A DNA stretch of 64,000 bases from Ectocarpus siliculosus (taxonomy: Eukaryota; Sar; Phaeophyceae; Ectocarpales; Ectocarpaceae). Each line of letters begins with the position of its first letter. Positions within the stretch are counted from its first letter, which is position 1. The notes below the pieces were generated by a model. That model worked only from the letters and a program-made list of their open reading frames with translations. It did no database searches and was not told the DNA's origin. Location of the stretch: assembly GCA_000310025.1 (NCBI GenBank), contig FN649750.1, positions 681,648 to 745,647 on the forward strand. The letters are read 5' to 3'. Below are positions 43,033 to 54,420 of the stretch, one piece after another. The position numbers and the translations under genes are program-made.

Positions 43033-46000
43033 ATGGGCCGATCTAGTCTGTTCGCCACCGGCGCGCTTTCCCTCTTCCTGGGTGGCAGAGTGTCCGGCCA
43101 GGAGTCATGCGTCCAGGTGGCCTACCCGACGTGGGGGGCCAACTGCCCTTGCGAAGCGGGCAGCCAGTACTCCTTCACGATGGAGGGGCAGACCACGGTT
43201 ACCGCGAACACGGTGAGTCCTCCCGTGCTTTTGACAGTCTCGCACCGGCAATTTGGACCCGTTTTTGTGTCCACGTTCGCGGCATTTCATTTGTTCCCGA
43301 GCAGAGGGACCTTCTCTCTCTGGTATACCCCCCCCCACCCCCCCCCGCAGGTATTGTTGACGGTGCGGACGTGTGAAGCTTGAAAACTCCCGACAACACC
43401 ATCCATGCAATAAATTGTCGGGTGTCCGTGGCTGCGTTGTATGAGGCAAATCGATTATTGTGCCCTCCCGTCGTGAAAATCGGTGATCACGTCGGCGGTA
43501 TCTCTTGTGGCAGGCCGAACCATATTCGGCTCTCCGCAGGCCTGACATGTTGTAGCTCTCTCCCACAACGATTTGTTGTTGGATCAAAGAAAGCTTGAGG
43601 CATAAGCACCTGCATGCTCTGGACGGTGGGTCGCCTCACGAGCTGAACGGATTGATTTTTTCCGGACGGGACACGGATTGTGCTTTGTACGTACTACTGT
43701 AGTGACACTCGCCATGTACTTGCAGCCACGTGACATCGCCCGACACCAATCTCATCCGCCCATTATCCCGCATGCCGACAATACAGGTCAACGTGGCCGT
43801 CATCATCGACGCCTCGGTCAGCGTCGGCACCGCCGACTGGGAGCTGTCGAAGGAGTTCGCCAAAAACACGGTGGCGTCCTTCGCCCAACAGAACCTCTTC
43901 ACGAACGGCGGGAGCGCCTCCTTCGCCCAGTTCTCTTCCGACGCTTCGGAGGGCGGCACATTCTACTCCCTCGAGGACTTCAACGCCTTCGTAGACGCGG
44001 ACGCCAAGTACTCGGGCGGGACCGACATCATCGACGGCATCGCCAAGGGCAGGGAGCTCCTCAGCGCCTCTCCCACCACTACGTCGTTCATGATCGTCAC
44101 TACTGACGGAGTTGCGCCCGACCCTCAGGTTCGCTTGCGCACGACTATGTATTGTCTTTTTTGGGCTTGCTTAAACGGAGAACCTTCGGGTGAGCCCGCT
44201 GTGTTCGCTACACGTTTGTGCCTTGCGTTGGAACCATAGCTCTTCTCGTCGCGGCCAAGGGATGGCTTCGTTTGGGTATTCTATGTCGGGCGGGTAGCGC
44301 ATATCGTGGCACGCTTCATTTCGTTTCACCGTGGCGGGGGCGATGGGGAAAGCCGCAAACACGGCAGGGTTTGTTGGATCGATGCCCTTGTTTGCGGGAC
44401 TGATTCGTCCCGATGCAGATTGCGTGCGCGACCGATTGTGTCGAGCGTCGAGTTTACCGCCTGCCTGTACCCAAATCTTGAGATCTTCTTTTATACCATT
44501 TGAAATCCTCACTTCCTCCCCCGTCTGCTTCCTGTGGGCTGCGCACGCTTTTTTTTTTCCGGCACGCAGGATGAAGCCGACGCGGCCCGGGCTGAGGGCA
44601 CCATCCTGTACGCCGTCGGTGTGGGTTCGGGCCCGTCCCAGGAGAACCTCCTCGCCATCGGAGGGGACGAGGCGAACGTCTTCGACGTCGACAACTTCGA
44701 GGAGTTGGACCGTGAGTGTCCAACTTTCACTGAAATGTTTATTTGTGTAGTTGATTGTTCGTCGTTGGCCGGCAAGGTTTCGATTCGCTCCCAAAGTGTT
44801 GTATTTGCACAGCAATCCACATGTTCTCGTCCCCCGAACGCTTGACTTCTCCCGTACCCCTGACGAAAGCGCCGCCCCCATCCCCTCGACCGCGCGACCG
44901 CTCCCACCTGTTTGGTCTCAGTCGCCCTCGATGACATCGTCTCCGCTTCCGGCGGCAGCGTGCCCTGCGCCGCCACGGGCGCCACGGTGACGGTCCAGTT
45001 CAACGGCATGGTGACTGAGGCCACCGTGGACGGCGGCGTGGCCACCTACGACGGCGGCGACGTGGTCTTCACCATCGACGACCTCGAGGCCACCCCGACC
45101 AACTTCGAGGTCTGGCTGGACTGGTGCGGGCAGCCTGAGGGCGCCGAGGTCATCGCGTCCGTGTCCTATGCCGATGACGAGGGGAACACGCCCGACTTGT
45201 CTGCCCTCGAGGGTTGGGCTGTGGTGCCCGTCTGCGGTAAGTTACGGCACACGCGTTGACGGTTTCGTGATGATGAGGCACCGACCGCAGTTTGGGCCGC
45301 GCGAAGAGGCCCATGTTGGCACGGTTGTGGGTGTTCTCTTGCGACTTGGCGATATTTGTGGGCATGTAGTGCTCCATGAACGGTTCTTGGAGGTTTATTG
45401 CGGTGAGCGCGGTTTGGTAGATAGCCTCGGTTCGCTGACAATGATGCTGCATGTTGTTTCCGTAAAACCCAGATCCGCTCTCATTCGCCTTACTATCATC
45501 GCCACAACATTTGGATGCGTTGCCGATGAACTTGGGGAGTCTGCACGACCAACCGGCGATCTATTCGACAACGCTTCGCAACGAACCACCCGAACCACCC
45601 GAAGGTTCTTGCACTTTCGTTCTTGTCGCAGCCAGGAAAACGACGAACGCAGCTTTTGCATGGATGTCTAACAAAAGTGCCATCTCTCTTTGCCCTGTAC
45701 CGTGTGCTCTGCCGCCCTGAAACGTCTCGTCGGCGACTCTACTGCAACGAACGGCCGTTCGAAACGGCGACGTCAACGTGAATCACAACTTCGACTTGGC
45801 CCAGACGACGACGCCGCTCCTTCGCCCGTCTCTCCCAAGACCCCTGCGCCGACCTTCGCTACCCCCGCGACCCCGGGTAGGTGCTGTTGCCGATGGCGCA
45901 TACGGATGTGTAGGGCAGCTAGACGAAGTTGTGAGGCATTTGCCCGAGACGGAAAGTGCTCGGTGTACTCGACATGCCAGTCGCATGCACATCATGGAAG

Positions 46001-49000
46001 GCACAAGTGACAGCAGTGGCAGTTTTTCCATGACATACATTTCCATCTGGCGAATATTTTTTGGTGGGGTGTCGCAGGGGCCTTCCGTGTGCCGGTACTG
46101 GTCTCTCGCTCTTGTCCGGAGATGCGCAAGTAGAGATCCTTTCCGTCAGAGTCGTTCGCCACTCTGTTCCGTTGGTGCCTTGGGATGAACGATTCCCTCG
46201 ATTTGCTCGGCAAACAACCCGGCCCGCTCTTTTTCGGCCGAAGCTTGACCTTCTTGTCATGCTTCGCAGCAGGATAGTTTCCGCCCACTTCGACAACACC
46301 CACTAGGGACACTTGCTCTCGCCTCACACACAGAGGGGAATCAGTGGTGACCTATGCAGTGCCGTAGATCTGGTAGCTTGTATGCGACTGCTGTTCTCGC
46401 TGCGAGCCTAGTAGATACCCGTACTGCCACTCGTGTCTGAAGTTCTTCGGTTCAAACGAGGCGCACGTGCGTGCGAGTGCACGCGTCCGAGGATAATCGA
46501 AGCTTCCAGGACGTTAACCCCAACTCATCCTGCCGCTGCCGCCGCCACCACCACTTCCCGCCTTCCTTCCGTGTCTTGTTGCAGTGCCTGCTGCCCCTGT
46601 ACGTGACTCCCCCGATGACGTCTTCGACGACCTCTCCTTCGACTTCTCGTACTCGTACTCGTACACCTACGACCCGTGGTACGACGACGACAGCAGGGAC
46701 GGTGAGTAACGCGCTCGCGTGCGTAGCCCTCGACGATCAGGCCGGCAGGCGGTGTGCACTGGTTCGTCTCGACATCTTGTTGACGAGTTGTCGACATGCG
46801 TAGTCCTGTGATCGAAACCGTGTTAGTGGCCTGGTGTGAAGTGCTGAAGTTGACGGCAGGAGGTAGCGCGCTCATTGCACCGCGTGGAGTAAGTGACCCG
46901 TACCCAATATTCCGGAGATAGATAATGTTTGAGATGGGTGTCACTCCTACTGCTGTCGAGTGCACCACTGGAATTAGCGATACTAGGGATTGTGATTATG
47001 TCCTTTCCGTGAACGTCATTCATCTGCGATCGCGTACAACGTTACAATCAAGAGATTTCATGTCGAAACACTGAACAACTATGGAATGGCATTCATGTCT
47101 GTATCCGTGAAAATATTTTTGGTGCAATTCACCAACGAACAGCCCCGCCCCCCGCCCCCCCCTACCGACCTGCTTTTTCCAGCTCCGACTGTGCCCGGGC
47201 CTGCTCCCCACGACGGTGGCAGAGGATCGCCCACTCCCGGAGACGCGCCCACTCACCGTGGAGACGCGCCGGTCTACTCGGCCCCTACTGGCGGTGGACG
47301 TTCGCCCACTCCGGGAGCCGCGCCCACTCACCCTGAGCCCGCGCCTACTCACAGTGGAGACGCGCCGGTCTACAAGGCCCCTACTGGCGGTGGACGTTCG
47401 CCCACTCCGGGAGCCGCGCCCACTCACCCTGAGCCCGCGCCTACTCACAGTGGAGACGCGCCGGTCTACTCGGCCCCTACTGGTGGTGGACGTTCGCCCA
47501 CTCCGGGAGCCGCGCCCACTCACCCTGAGCCCGCGCCTACTCACCGTGGAGACGCGCCGGTCTACTCGGCCCCTACTGGCGGTGGACGCTCGCCCACTCC
47601 GGGAGCCGCGCCCACTCACCCTGAGCCCGCGCCTACTCACAGTGGAGACGCGCCGGTCTACTCGGCCCCTACTGGTGGTGGACGCTCGCCCACTCCGGGA
47701 GCCGCGCCCACTCACCCTGAGCCCGCGCCTACTCACAGTGGAGAAGCGCCGGTCTACTCGGCCCCTACTGGCGGCGGACGCTCGCCCACTCCGGGAGCCG
47801 CGCCCACTCACCCTGAGCCCGCGCCTACTCACCGTGGAGACGCGCCGGTCTACTCGGCCCCTACTGGTGGTGGACGCTCGCCCACTCCGGGAGCCGCGCC
47901 CACTCACCCTGAGCCCGCGCCTACTCACAGTGGAGACGCGCCGGTCTACTCGGCCCCTACTGGTGGTGGACGCTCGCCCACTCCGGGAGCCGCGCCCACT
48001 CACCCTGAGCCCGCGCCTACCCACAGTGGAGACGCGCCGGTCTACTCGGCACCCTCGTACACGGCACCTTCGCCTGTCCCTGGACCGCACCGTGCCCCTA
48101 CTAGCGGTAAGCGTTGCTTCTCTCTCTGAAGCGCAGAACAACTAACCGTGCAAGGCCCTTCGCTTGTCTTCATAGCCGGAGCTGCCTCGCTCCCTTGTCT
48201 AGATTTGGGGACTATCGATCATTCGAATTTGTAATGTAATGTTTCTGCCAAGAACTTTCTTGAGAATGGCAACATTCTTTTTCAAAGGCGGGGGGTACCA
48301 AAAGTCAAGCTCTTTATCTCAAATGTTCAAGCGCTCACACGGCAGACGTACGCATGGAAGTGCGAAGCAGGGCAGGCGCTGATCGGACGAATTACCAAAT
48401 TGCATGTTGGTTGATTTCGCCCACTTTTGATTGTTGGATCTTGGTTACGGGACTGCCCCAGAAGCTGCCGCTGCAACTACGATAAAACTGCCGCTCATGA
48501 GACAACCAAACGTCACCGCTCCCGCCTCCCGCTGCCGCTCTCCTCCCTCACCGACGCAACAGACATGCAGAGGTGCAGCAACGGTGTTTACGGCATCGAG
48601 TCCCCCAACGGCAAAGCGTGCTGCGCGTTGGCTTGCGGATCTTGCGGCGGTGTTGGCTGCAGCCGGCGCCCGGGAGGGTCCTACGACTGCTGCGAGAGCG
48701 AGTGAGTGTCCAAGGCCCCTCGAGCTCATTTGTGATGGACAACAGCTTGGTTCTCCCATCCATGTATCGTTGGATGGACTAAAATGGTTGGTTCATGCAG
48801 AGTTGCAAGGTTGATCGCGAACAGAACCGCCCACGCAACCACGTTTTTCTCACGCTCCCTCCTATGTATCTCGTCCTTGGTGCCAACGGCGTGATCAAAA
48901 CAGAATCGTGGAAGAGGGAGAGGCTTGCGCTGCAACTGGAGCGTCTCCTTGCTACATTGACGGTGAGTTAAACCGGCCGATCTATTCATCATGCCGATGT

Positions 49001-51134
49001 GAATCCTTTTTGAGAACAAAGAGAAATAAAGCCATTGTGGTCGGGGACGTCGAAAGCCAGGTCGATACATCTCCTTTCGGACATAAAAAGAAAGGACCGG
49101 CGGTACCATACCGATATGATCCCTTTTTGAGAACAAAGAGAAATAAAGCCATTGTGGTTGGGGAAGTCGAGAGCCAGGTCGATACATCTCCTTTCGGCCA
49201 TAAAAGAAAGGACCGGCGGTACTTATTTTCACCCAATCGTTGAGAGCATTGGGTGGATCATTTCTTCTGTCAATACCCCAATCTGGATGTGGAACCGAGA
49301 TTCTACAGTTGCGTTAAGCCGCGCCGATCATCATCCCCATCCAAGCTGAACCCACCCCTTTTTTTGCCACCGCCCTACTCGTTCTCTTCGAATCCAGGAG
49401 ATGAGGTACTGGACCCGGTTGTTCCCACGGAGGAGCCAGTGACGCCCGGCGGCGGTGGCGATGGCGGTGGACGCGGCGGAGGCGGCGGAGGCGGCGACGA
49501 CTACACCCCCACGGACGAGCCCACCGACGCGCCAGTGACACCCGGTGGTGGTGGTGGTGGACGTGGTGGGGGAGGCGGCGGTGGAGGCGGCGACGACGAC
49601 CACACCCCCACGGACGAGCCCACTGACGCGCCAGTGACACCTGGTGGTGGTGGCGGACGTGGTGGCGGAGGAGGCGGTCGTGGCGGTGGTGGAGGCGGCG
49701 GTGGAGGCGGCGGCGGCTCCTTCTCGTACGACTACGCCCCCACGGACGAGCCCACTGACGCGCCGGTGACACCCGGTGGTGGTGGCGGAGGAGGCGGTCG
49801 TGGCGGTGGTGGAGGCGGCGGTGGCTCCTTCTCGTACGACTTCTACCCGACTGACGAGCCCACCAACGCGCCGGTGACACCTGGTGGTGGTGGTGGACGT
49901 GGTGGCGGAGGAGGCGGTCGTGGCGGCGGTGGAGGCGGCGGCGGCTCCTTCTCGTACGACTTCTACCCGACTGACGAGCCCACTGACGCGCCGGTGACAC
50001 CCGGTGGTGGTGGTGGACGTGGTGGCGGAGGAGGAGGTGGTCGTGGCGGCGGTGGAGGCGGCGGTGGTGGAGGCGGCGGCGGCTCCTTCTCGTACGACTT
50101 CTACCCGACTGACGAGCCCACTGACGCGCCGGTGACACCCGGTGGTGGTGGTGGACGTGGTGGCGGAGGAGGAGGTGGTCGTGGCGGGGGTGGAGGCGGC
50201 GGTGGTGGAGGCGGCGGCGGCTCCTTCTCGTACGACTTCTACCCGACTGACGAGCCCACCGACGCGCCGGTGACACCCGGTGGTGGTAGTGGACGTGGTG
50301 GCGGAGGTGGTCGTGGCGGGGGTGGAGGCGGCGGTGGAGGCGGCGGCGGCTCCTTCTCGTACGACTACACCCCCACGGACGAGCCCACTGACGCGCCGGT
50401 GACATCCGGTGGTGGTGGCGGAGGTGGTGGTCGTGGTGGCGGCGGTGACGGTGGCGGTGAAGACCCCACGGATGAGCCCACTGAAGCGCCAGTGACATCC
50501 GGCGGCGGCAGTGGTGGTGGTGGAGGAGGCCGTGGCGGTGGGGGCCGCGGCGGTGGCGGTGGCGACGATGGTGATGTCTACTCGTATGACTACGGCTGGG
50601 AGGCAGACATCAACGACCAGTTCATGCTCAAGGGCCAGTTCATGTGGTGCACCAACGGCGTACCCGGAGTGGAGTCTACCATGGGCGAGGTCTGCTGTCC
50701 GGCCAGCTGCGGGCACTGCGGGGGTGTGGGCTGCGACGAGCGCGGCGCGGCCGACGAATGCTGCACCACTGAGGTAAGCAACTCTTCCATGGCTGTAGAT
50801 TCTACCTTGCTTTTGAACAGCTGTGGTTTGTTCCGCAAGCACACTCCTTTTTCTGTTGGGTTTGGTCGCGATAACGGGGCGAACACCAAAAGGAGCATGC
50901 AGGTACACGTGCTACCGTCATTCTGTCTGCGGTCGACACCGATGACCGCTCTAGTCTGCGTATGCATGGCCTCCGTCATTTTTCAGTGCCCATGTACGAC
51001 CGGACTATTCCGTGCCGCTCTGTTTTTGGACGTCCAATGCTTGCTCCTCTTTTTGGTTTGGCCATATCCAGATCATGGACTATGGGCAGCCGTGCTCAGT
51101 CACCGGAACGGCTCCTTGCTACCTCGACGGCTAA
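43033..51134 (+). CDS. Secreted VWA-domain protein with Cys-rich modules and Pro/Thr and Gly repeats
   Basis: Likely extracellular matrix or cell-wall protein; function inferred from architecture only. Eleven exons join in phase to 1242 aa: 43033-43212, 43787-44128, 44570-44711, 44922-45236, 45805-45876, 46585-46701, 47183-48106, 48563-48701, 48904-48962, 49398-50773 and 51072-51134 (TAA). Order: signal peptide (about 1-22); short Cys-bearing region to 60; VWA domain 61-221 with a complete metal site (DASVS at 68-72, SGGTD, TTDG near 165-168); an unassigned beta-rich domain 222-327 with three Cys; a Pro-rich then acidic Tyr/Ser linker (YSYSYTYDPWYDDD) to 389; eight 32-residue Pro/Thr repeats; Cys-rich module 1 (about 700-763); Gly-rich array; Cys-rich module 2 (about 1178-1242). 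An in-frame ATG at 42943 exists, but 43033 places the hydrophobic signal at the N-terminus. All junctions keep frame without adjustment. Confidence 0.85.
47281..48048 (+). repeat. Coding 96-bp repeat, eight copies (Pro/Thr array)
   Basis: Unit of 32 codons beginning APTGGGRSPTPGAAPTHPEP and ending with DAPVYS, starting at 47281 and repeating every 96 bp to 48048. Copies differ by only a few bases, including silent ggc/ggt and cgt/agt changes. The long open frames in the other two readings and on the minus strand are by-products of the 96-bp period. Confidence 0.95.
49001..49220. repeat. About 113-bp tandem duplication in an intron of the plus-strand VWA gene
   Basis: Two copies of a unit with tttttgagaacaaagagaaa, cgatacatctcctttcgg and gaaaggaccggcggta. 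The paralogous intron of the minus-strand gene (about 58070-58195) has one copy, inverted, so the duplication arose after the gene duplication or was lost in the other arm. Confidence 0.85.
49438..50580 (+). repeat. Coding Gly-rich tandem array
   Basis: About ten variable units of the type PTDEPTDAPVTPGGGG, followed by GGGRGGGG runs and, in most units, SFSYDFYPTDEP. Unit length varies by whole codons in the glycine stretch. It lies wholly within one exon. The minus-strand paralogue lacks the array. Confidence 0.93.
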
Positions 51135-51295
51135 GTCTACATACAGCTGGCGTAGATGCAACGCGGCAGCAGCAGCAGCGGCGGCTATTGTTGGAAGCGG
51201 AGCCTTTCAGGAGCCTGAAAGCGGACCGCATGCATCGACCACCGGATCATTCGTCACCTAGCGGCCGTGGTGTCCTTTGTATGTTTTATTCTAAA

Positions 51296-51393
51296 TAGTG
51301 CTTTGCTATGGATATGCTCAACCGGGGAGCATTCCAATATTCCGGTAGTGCTTTGCTACGGATATGCTCAACCGGGGAGCATTCAAATATTCC
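51296..51393. repeat. 49-bp tandem pair
   Basis: Two copies of tagtgctttgct(a/c)tggatat through gcattc(c/a)aatattccgg, directly downstream of the plus-strand VWA gene. Confidence 0.85.
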
Positions 51394-53481
51394 GGCGCGG
51401 TCGTTTCGCTGTCCTGGATCTGTATCCCTACTCCTGTTGTAGAGTACTGTCGACCATCCTTTACATCTTCGGTTTTCCCCGCACCCCCTTGTTCGCATGG
51501 TGGTTTTTCTACGGGGAAGAGGCGCATATCCCAACGTGAAGTTCGTGTTTTGCACAGCGGTTGTAGAGCATGCTAGCCGGCCCCTCGCACGAAACCTGCG
51601 GGGAAAAGGCCGTGCGCATTCAACGCTGCGCGATCGCAACGAAGCCGCGCACCGTCGTAGTGTCGTGTTTGTTTTGTCGTGTGTCGTTTGTCGTTGTAAG
51701 TTCTATTGTACGCATACGTCTGTCTGTAGCAAACAAATAACGTATGAAGAGAACCATCTAGCACGGTCGCGCCTTTTTGCGTAGGCTCCGTCGGACGGGC
51801 ATGATTTTTCTAATTTGTCACATTTGTTGCTGCAAATTAAATCAGGTATCTGTAGCCTTCGCCCTGTCTGATCGGTTGTTCTTGAGCGCGGCCGTGGAGT
51901 ATCCAAAGATATCATGGCTCGTCTTTTGCCTGAAGTATTGAGGAGCTATTGTTGTGGAACTGCAGTAGTGCGTTCGTAGCGAGTTTATGTACTTGGGACA
52001 GTGATTTTTCGTAGACTTGGTCGGGAGGGCACGGTATTTGCCGTCTTTCAGATGTAATTTTGCCTAGACTTGGTCGGGCGGGCATGGTATTTGCCATCTT
52101 CAAGTATCTCGCCTTCGCGTTGTCTGATGGATTGCTCTTGAGCGCAGCCGTCAAGTATCCAAATATGTGACGGCGCGTCTTTGCCTGCCGGAAGTGTTGA
52201 GGAGCGTTTGTTGTGCAACTGCATTTCTTCACTAGGGGGCAATGTTGCCTACTGGTGGTAAGGTCTGCTGTTGTGGTGTAGAAACGGTAGAAACGTTTTT
52301 AGTCTAGTCAGCGATGTTGAATCAACGTGGACAAACCGCGGCAACTTGGAGTTGATACGGCTACTGCTGCATGAAGTCTCTCGACCGCTTTGGTGGGACG
52401 TGAGCTGGTGCCCGGAAAGATAGTGTACACTTGAGAAAGCTTGATTTAATATGAACGGTGCGTGTCGCGGTGAACAATAGCTGCGCGCCGTTGAACTGTC
52501 TGTAGGTCTATGCGTTGTGGTTTCGACTCCCCCCCTCGTATGGAGCTCGAAACTTTTCCGCCACCTCACTGATTCGAGAAGTTTTGTCAACCTTTCCGAG
52601 ATCAAGCAAGCATTCGTTCACCCGCTGATGTACGCTGAGTGTTGTTGCTGGTGGTGTGACGCTTCATGCACCCGTCCTTCCAGAGTCCAATCATGTGAGA
52701 TGTGAACGCTCACAAAGAAAGGGAGGACTTGAGATGTTTCTCTGATAGTGTAGCCTGGTCAATAGTACGCTGTCTGTGCATACCGAGCCAGGCCGAAGAG
52801 GTTCGGTCGTACCGTCGTATGCATACATACCTATACCGCGTTGTGGTAGCTCACACATACATGGATGTCGCGAGAACTCACTACAATCCCTGCAAAGAAG
52901 GCGTGATACCATCATATACATGGCTTGATACTCGCTTTGTCACAAATAAATGTCTTCATGCTCACCTGGGAAATGTCCTGATGTCACGTAGATGGCAGAG
53001 CAAACGAACCGGCAGCTTCTGGGGTAGGTAGTCCTTCAAACAAGACACAACAATCAAAGTGGACGAAAATTAACAATTCATACAAAAAAACAAAGTTCGT
53101 CCGATTAGCGCCTTCCCTGCCTTCACACTCGCTTGCGTACGTTTGCTGTGTTTTGGTGGTTCGTGCCGAGGAAAAATGCTACTTTTTTTTCTCAGGTTGT
53201 TGTGTAGTGTTGAGGCGCCAAAGCTAGAATCATGAAACCAATTAGTCGAACGCTAATAAATGAAAGACAGATCTCGACTTTTGATTTCCTTTCTTTGAAG
53301 AGAAAGCCGTTGGAAGACTCAACGTTCCTCGCCCGGTTCATCCTTGAAAATAAATTTGAACAATCGGCTGTCCACAAATCTAGACGAGGAAGCGAGGCAG
53401 CTCCGAGCGTATAGGCACAAGTCAAAAAAGGGTTGCATGCATATAGTTGTTCCGCGCCTCAGAGAGTGAAGCAGGACTTAC

Positions 53482-53979
53482 CGCTAGTCGGGGGGTTGTC
53501 CGGTCCAGGGACAGGTGAGGGTGGCGTGTAGACGGGGGCTTGCACCGGCGCGGAGCACGGCGCGTTCCAGGGCAAGTACTTGTTGTAAGTAGAGGCAGTT
53601 CCGAGTGGGCGAACCTCCACCAACAACAGTAGTAGGGGCCGAGTAGATCGGTTCTTCCACGGATGCGGAGCCGGGAGTCGTAGGAGCGGCTCCAGGGTAA
53701 GTAGGAGCGGTTCCAGGGGTGGACGAACCTCCACCAGCTGTAGGGGCTGAACAGACCGCGGTGCTTGCAACGGGCGCAGAGCTGGGAGTCGTAGACGCGG
53801 CTACCGGAGTCGCAGGGGCGGCCCTAGCAGTGGGCGAATCTCCACCACCAGCTGTAGTACGGGCCGAGTAGACAAGTGCCTCCACGGGTGCAGTGCCGGG
53901 GGTAGTCGGAGCACCTGCACCTCCTATCGGGGCCGGGGTTTCGACGTAGTGGGGAGCAGGCCCGAGAACAGAGTCGGGA
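53482..53979 (-). pseudogene. Broken third copy of the VWA-gene Pro/Thr-repeat exon
   Basis: Matches the repeat exon of the minus-strand VWA gene (59500-59243), including acceptor context tttatccag at 53980, donor GTAAGT after 53482, and flanking sequence on both sides (53030-53470 resembles 58800-59240). It carries motifs such as APTTPGTAPVEA and SPTARAA, but the reading frame entered from the acceptor shifts near 53965 and stops at 53924. A second shift lies near 53590. No VWA or Cys-rich exon accompanies it, so it is a partial duplication, not a gene. Confidence 0.75.
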
Positions 53980-54386
53980 CTGGATAAATCAGGCCGATAG
54001 GGGCCGGGGGGGATGGTCGCTGTGCATTAGTGGGTGCACAACCTTCATTGAAGGAGTCATGCCTTCCAAAAAACATCCCATTGTTTTGGTATGAAATCGT
54101 TCGAATACAATTTTGACATCTGACATCTAACCGCAACCCCTTCTGCAATTAATGAATAACCATAAATTACGTATGAAAGATTTGAGTTTAGCTTTGATGC
54201 CTTTTTTGTTCTTGATGAGTAAGTAGATATTCAAACGAATATAATATTGTTCTTCGGAAAACAAGTGCTGCACGATGGCTTGGGAAACAAATAATGGTGG
54301 AAGATGGATGTGATGCAACCGAGTCCTTCGTGTCCTTCTCCGTGGACCGAAGTCGTGCAGGAGGAGGACGGCGGTGGTGGCGGCGT

Positions 54387-54420
<34 letters not shown>

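Noticed and set aside
43380-43598. Extra exon between the signal-peptide and VWA exons of the plus-strand VWA gene
   Set aside because: Frames from the poly-C acceptor at about 43350 hit stops; direct joining of 43212 to 43787 keeps phase.
47020-48141. 373-codon minus-strand frame and 309-codon second plus-strand frame over the Pro/Thr array
   Set aside because: By-products of a 96-bp (multiple of three) repeat that keeps all frames open; only the frame with correct splice phases and flanking Cys-rich exons is supported.
49314-50908. Long His/Arg-rich and Ala/Thr-rich minus-strand frames (394 and 525 codons)
   Set aside because: Antisense of the Gly-rich GGN array, which has few stop possibilities.
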